From Actinomycetota bacterium (GTDB lineage Bacteria > Actinomycetota > Actinomycetes > Nanopelagicales > Nanopelagicaceae), in the NCBI GenBank assembly GCA_026392775.1, contig JAPLBK010000094.1, forward strand, positions 1-25,361: a DNA stretch of 25,361 nucleotides, in the 5' to 3' direction. The translations under genes were made by a program, and so were the position numbers. Within the stretch, counting starts at the first letter, position 1. Each line of letters starts with the position of its first letter. Below are positions 24,648 through 25,361 of the stretch, one piece after another. The notes under the pieces were generated by a model that saw only the letters and a program-made list of their open reading frames with translations, was not told the origin of the DNA and made no database searches.

Positions 24648-25361
24648 TTATCCAACCAGTTTTGGGCCCATGATGTGGCCTAAATGGAGAGTCAATTTTG
24701 CAACATCATGATGAACACTTCCAGGTGCCTTGCGAATATCGGCAGCAATGACTCGCCCACCCATTTTCGCGGCCGCTTCATCAAGGGCAACTGAGTTTCG
24801 GACCACAGATGAATCAACGAGGCAGTAATCAATCTTTAATTCAGGGGCATATGAATGGAAAAACTCTAAATGTTCCTCTGGTGTTGAGCCAGCAAACTCT
24901 TCCCCAGTTGCTGTATTTGTGGCATCAAGGTTGAGGATCAAAATCTTTTTAGCTTTTGTACGAAGTAACGCATCTTGCTGCATCGGCACCAGCAGATGTG
25001 GCATGACTGATGAAAACCAAGAGCCCGGACCCATCGTTATCCAGTCGGCCACACGAATAGCAGTAAGTGCTTCTAATCTCGCCTGTGGATTTTCTGGAAT
25101 CACACGCAAGGATTCAATACGGCCCTTTGCTGTAGCAACTTCTTTTTGTCCTCTGACAACTATGCGCCCCGTTGAAGTATTAAAAGTGCCTTCAATATCC
25201 AGCGGTGTTGCAGCCATCGGTAGAACTCGACCAATAACTTTTAATAATTGACCCACGCGATCTAAGCCAATGACTGGATCTTCATTCTCATTCCATAGCG
25301 ATGCCAACAAGAGATTACCCATTGCATGGCCATTGAGTGGTCCTTCACTTTCAAAGCGATG
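24648..25361 (-). CDS. yvcK: YvcK/CofD-like UDP-sugar-binding morphology and carbon-use factor (cut by window edge)
   Basis: The C-terminal part of a YvcK (gluconeogenesis factor) protein. The frame is open to the window edge, beginning ...[19 protein letters not shown], a conserved stretch of the family, so the true start is outside. Further on are [19 protein letters not shown], the nucleotide-sugar-binding glycine segment, and [14 protein letters not shown]. In Bacillus and mycobacteria this protein binds UDP-GlcNAc and links carbon supply with cell wall synthesis. The neighbour whiA follows after 4 bases. rapZ and uvrC, usually upstream, would lie outside the window. Confidence 0.92.
   Translation of the reverse strand, partial: HRFESEGPLNGHAMGNLLLASLWNENEDPVIGLDRVGQLLKVIGRVLPMAATPLDIEGTFNTSTGRIVVRGQKEVATAKGRIESLRVIPENPQARLEALTAIRVADWITMGPGSWFSSVMPHLLVPMQQDALLRTKAKKILILNLDATNTATGEEFAGSTPEEHLEFFHSYAPELKIDYCLVDSSVVRNSVALDEAAAKMGGRVIAADIRKAPGSVHHDVAKLTLHLGHIMGPKLVG

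Noticed and set aside
24644..24655. TTG start for whiA at 24655
   Set aside because: It would overlap yvcK by 8 bases without a ribosome site; relatives begin at the MAMTA-type position used here.

Overview
The window is a compact stretch of chromosomal core genome from an actinobacterium with unusually low GC for that phylum (mid-40s % by eye). The phylum call rests on WhiA, an RbpA-family zinc-ribbon protein, DUF3099, an InhA-type enoyl reductase behind a MabA-like FabG, a SufR-B-D-Rieske-C-S-U-T operon, and a gene order largely collinear with Mycobacterium and Streptomyces. Low GC plus very short spacers (many TAATG or ATGA stop/start overlaps) suggests a genome-streamlined lineage such as the freshwater acI/Nanopelagicales group; this placement is inference.

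Layout. (1) 1-3630, minus strand: infC-rpmI-rplT-rRNA methyltransferase-pheS-pheT (pheT cut by the window edge), a translation operon with a 220-bp leader. infC appears to start at a non-canonical AUC codon. (2) 3631-5107, minus: fabG-fabI, for fatty acid elongation. (3) 5180-6150, plus: a DUF3099 membrane protein and SURF1, a cytochrome oxidase assembly factor. (4) 6130-14277, minus: sufR-sufB-sufD-Rieske-sufC-sufS-sufU-sufT, probably with an ABC exporter gene at the end; this is the iron-sulfur cluster assembly operon. (5) 14359-19894, plus: ctaA (heme A synthase)-tkt-tal-pgi. (6) 19891-25361, minus: yvcK (cut by the window edge)-whiA, then gap-pgk-tpiA-secG-rbpA.

The genes serve central carbon flow (lower glycolysis and the non-oxidative pentose phosphate branch), Fe-S supply, heme A/oxidase maturation, translation and lipid synthesis. 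No mobile element, CRISPR array, tRNA, rRNA, phage or defence gene was seen, and no stretch over 300 bases lacks a gene.

I found no new multi-gene system. The points worth a second look are mainly regulatory or about gene order: the AUC start of infC behind a strong Shine-Dalgarno; two overlapping inverted repeats just upstream of sufR; a promoter followed by two mutually exclusive hairpins in front of gap; a possible leaderless promoter for fabG; and the absence of zwf-opcA-pgl between pgi and rbpA-secG, where they lie in many relatives.
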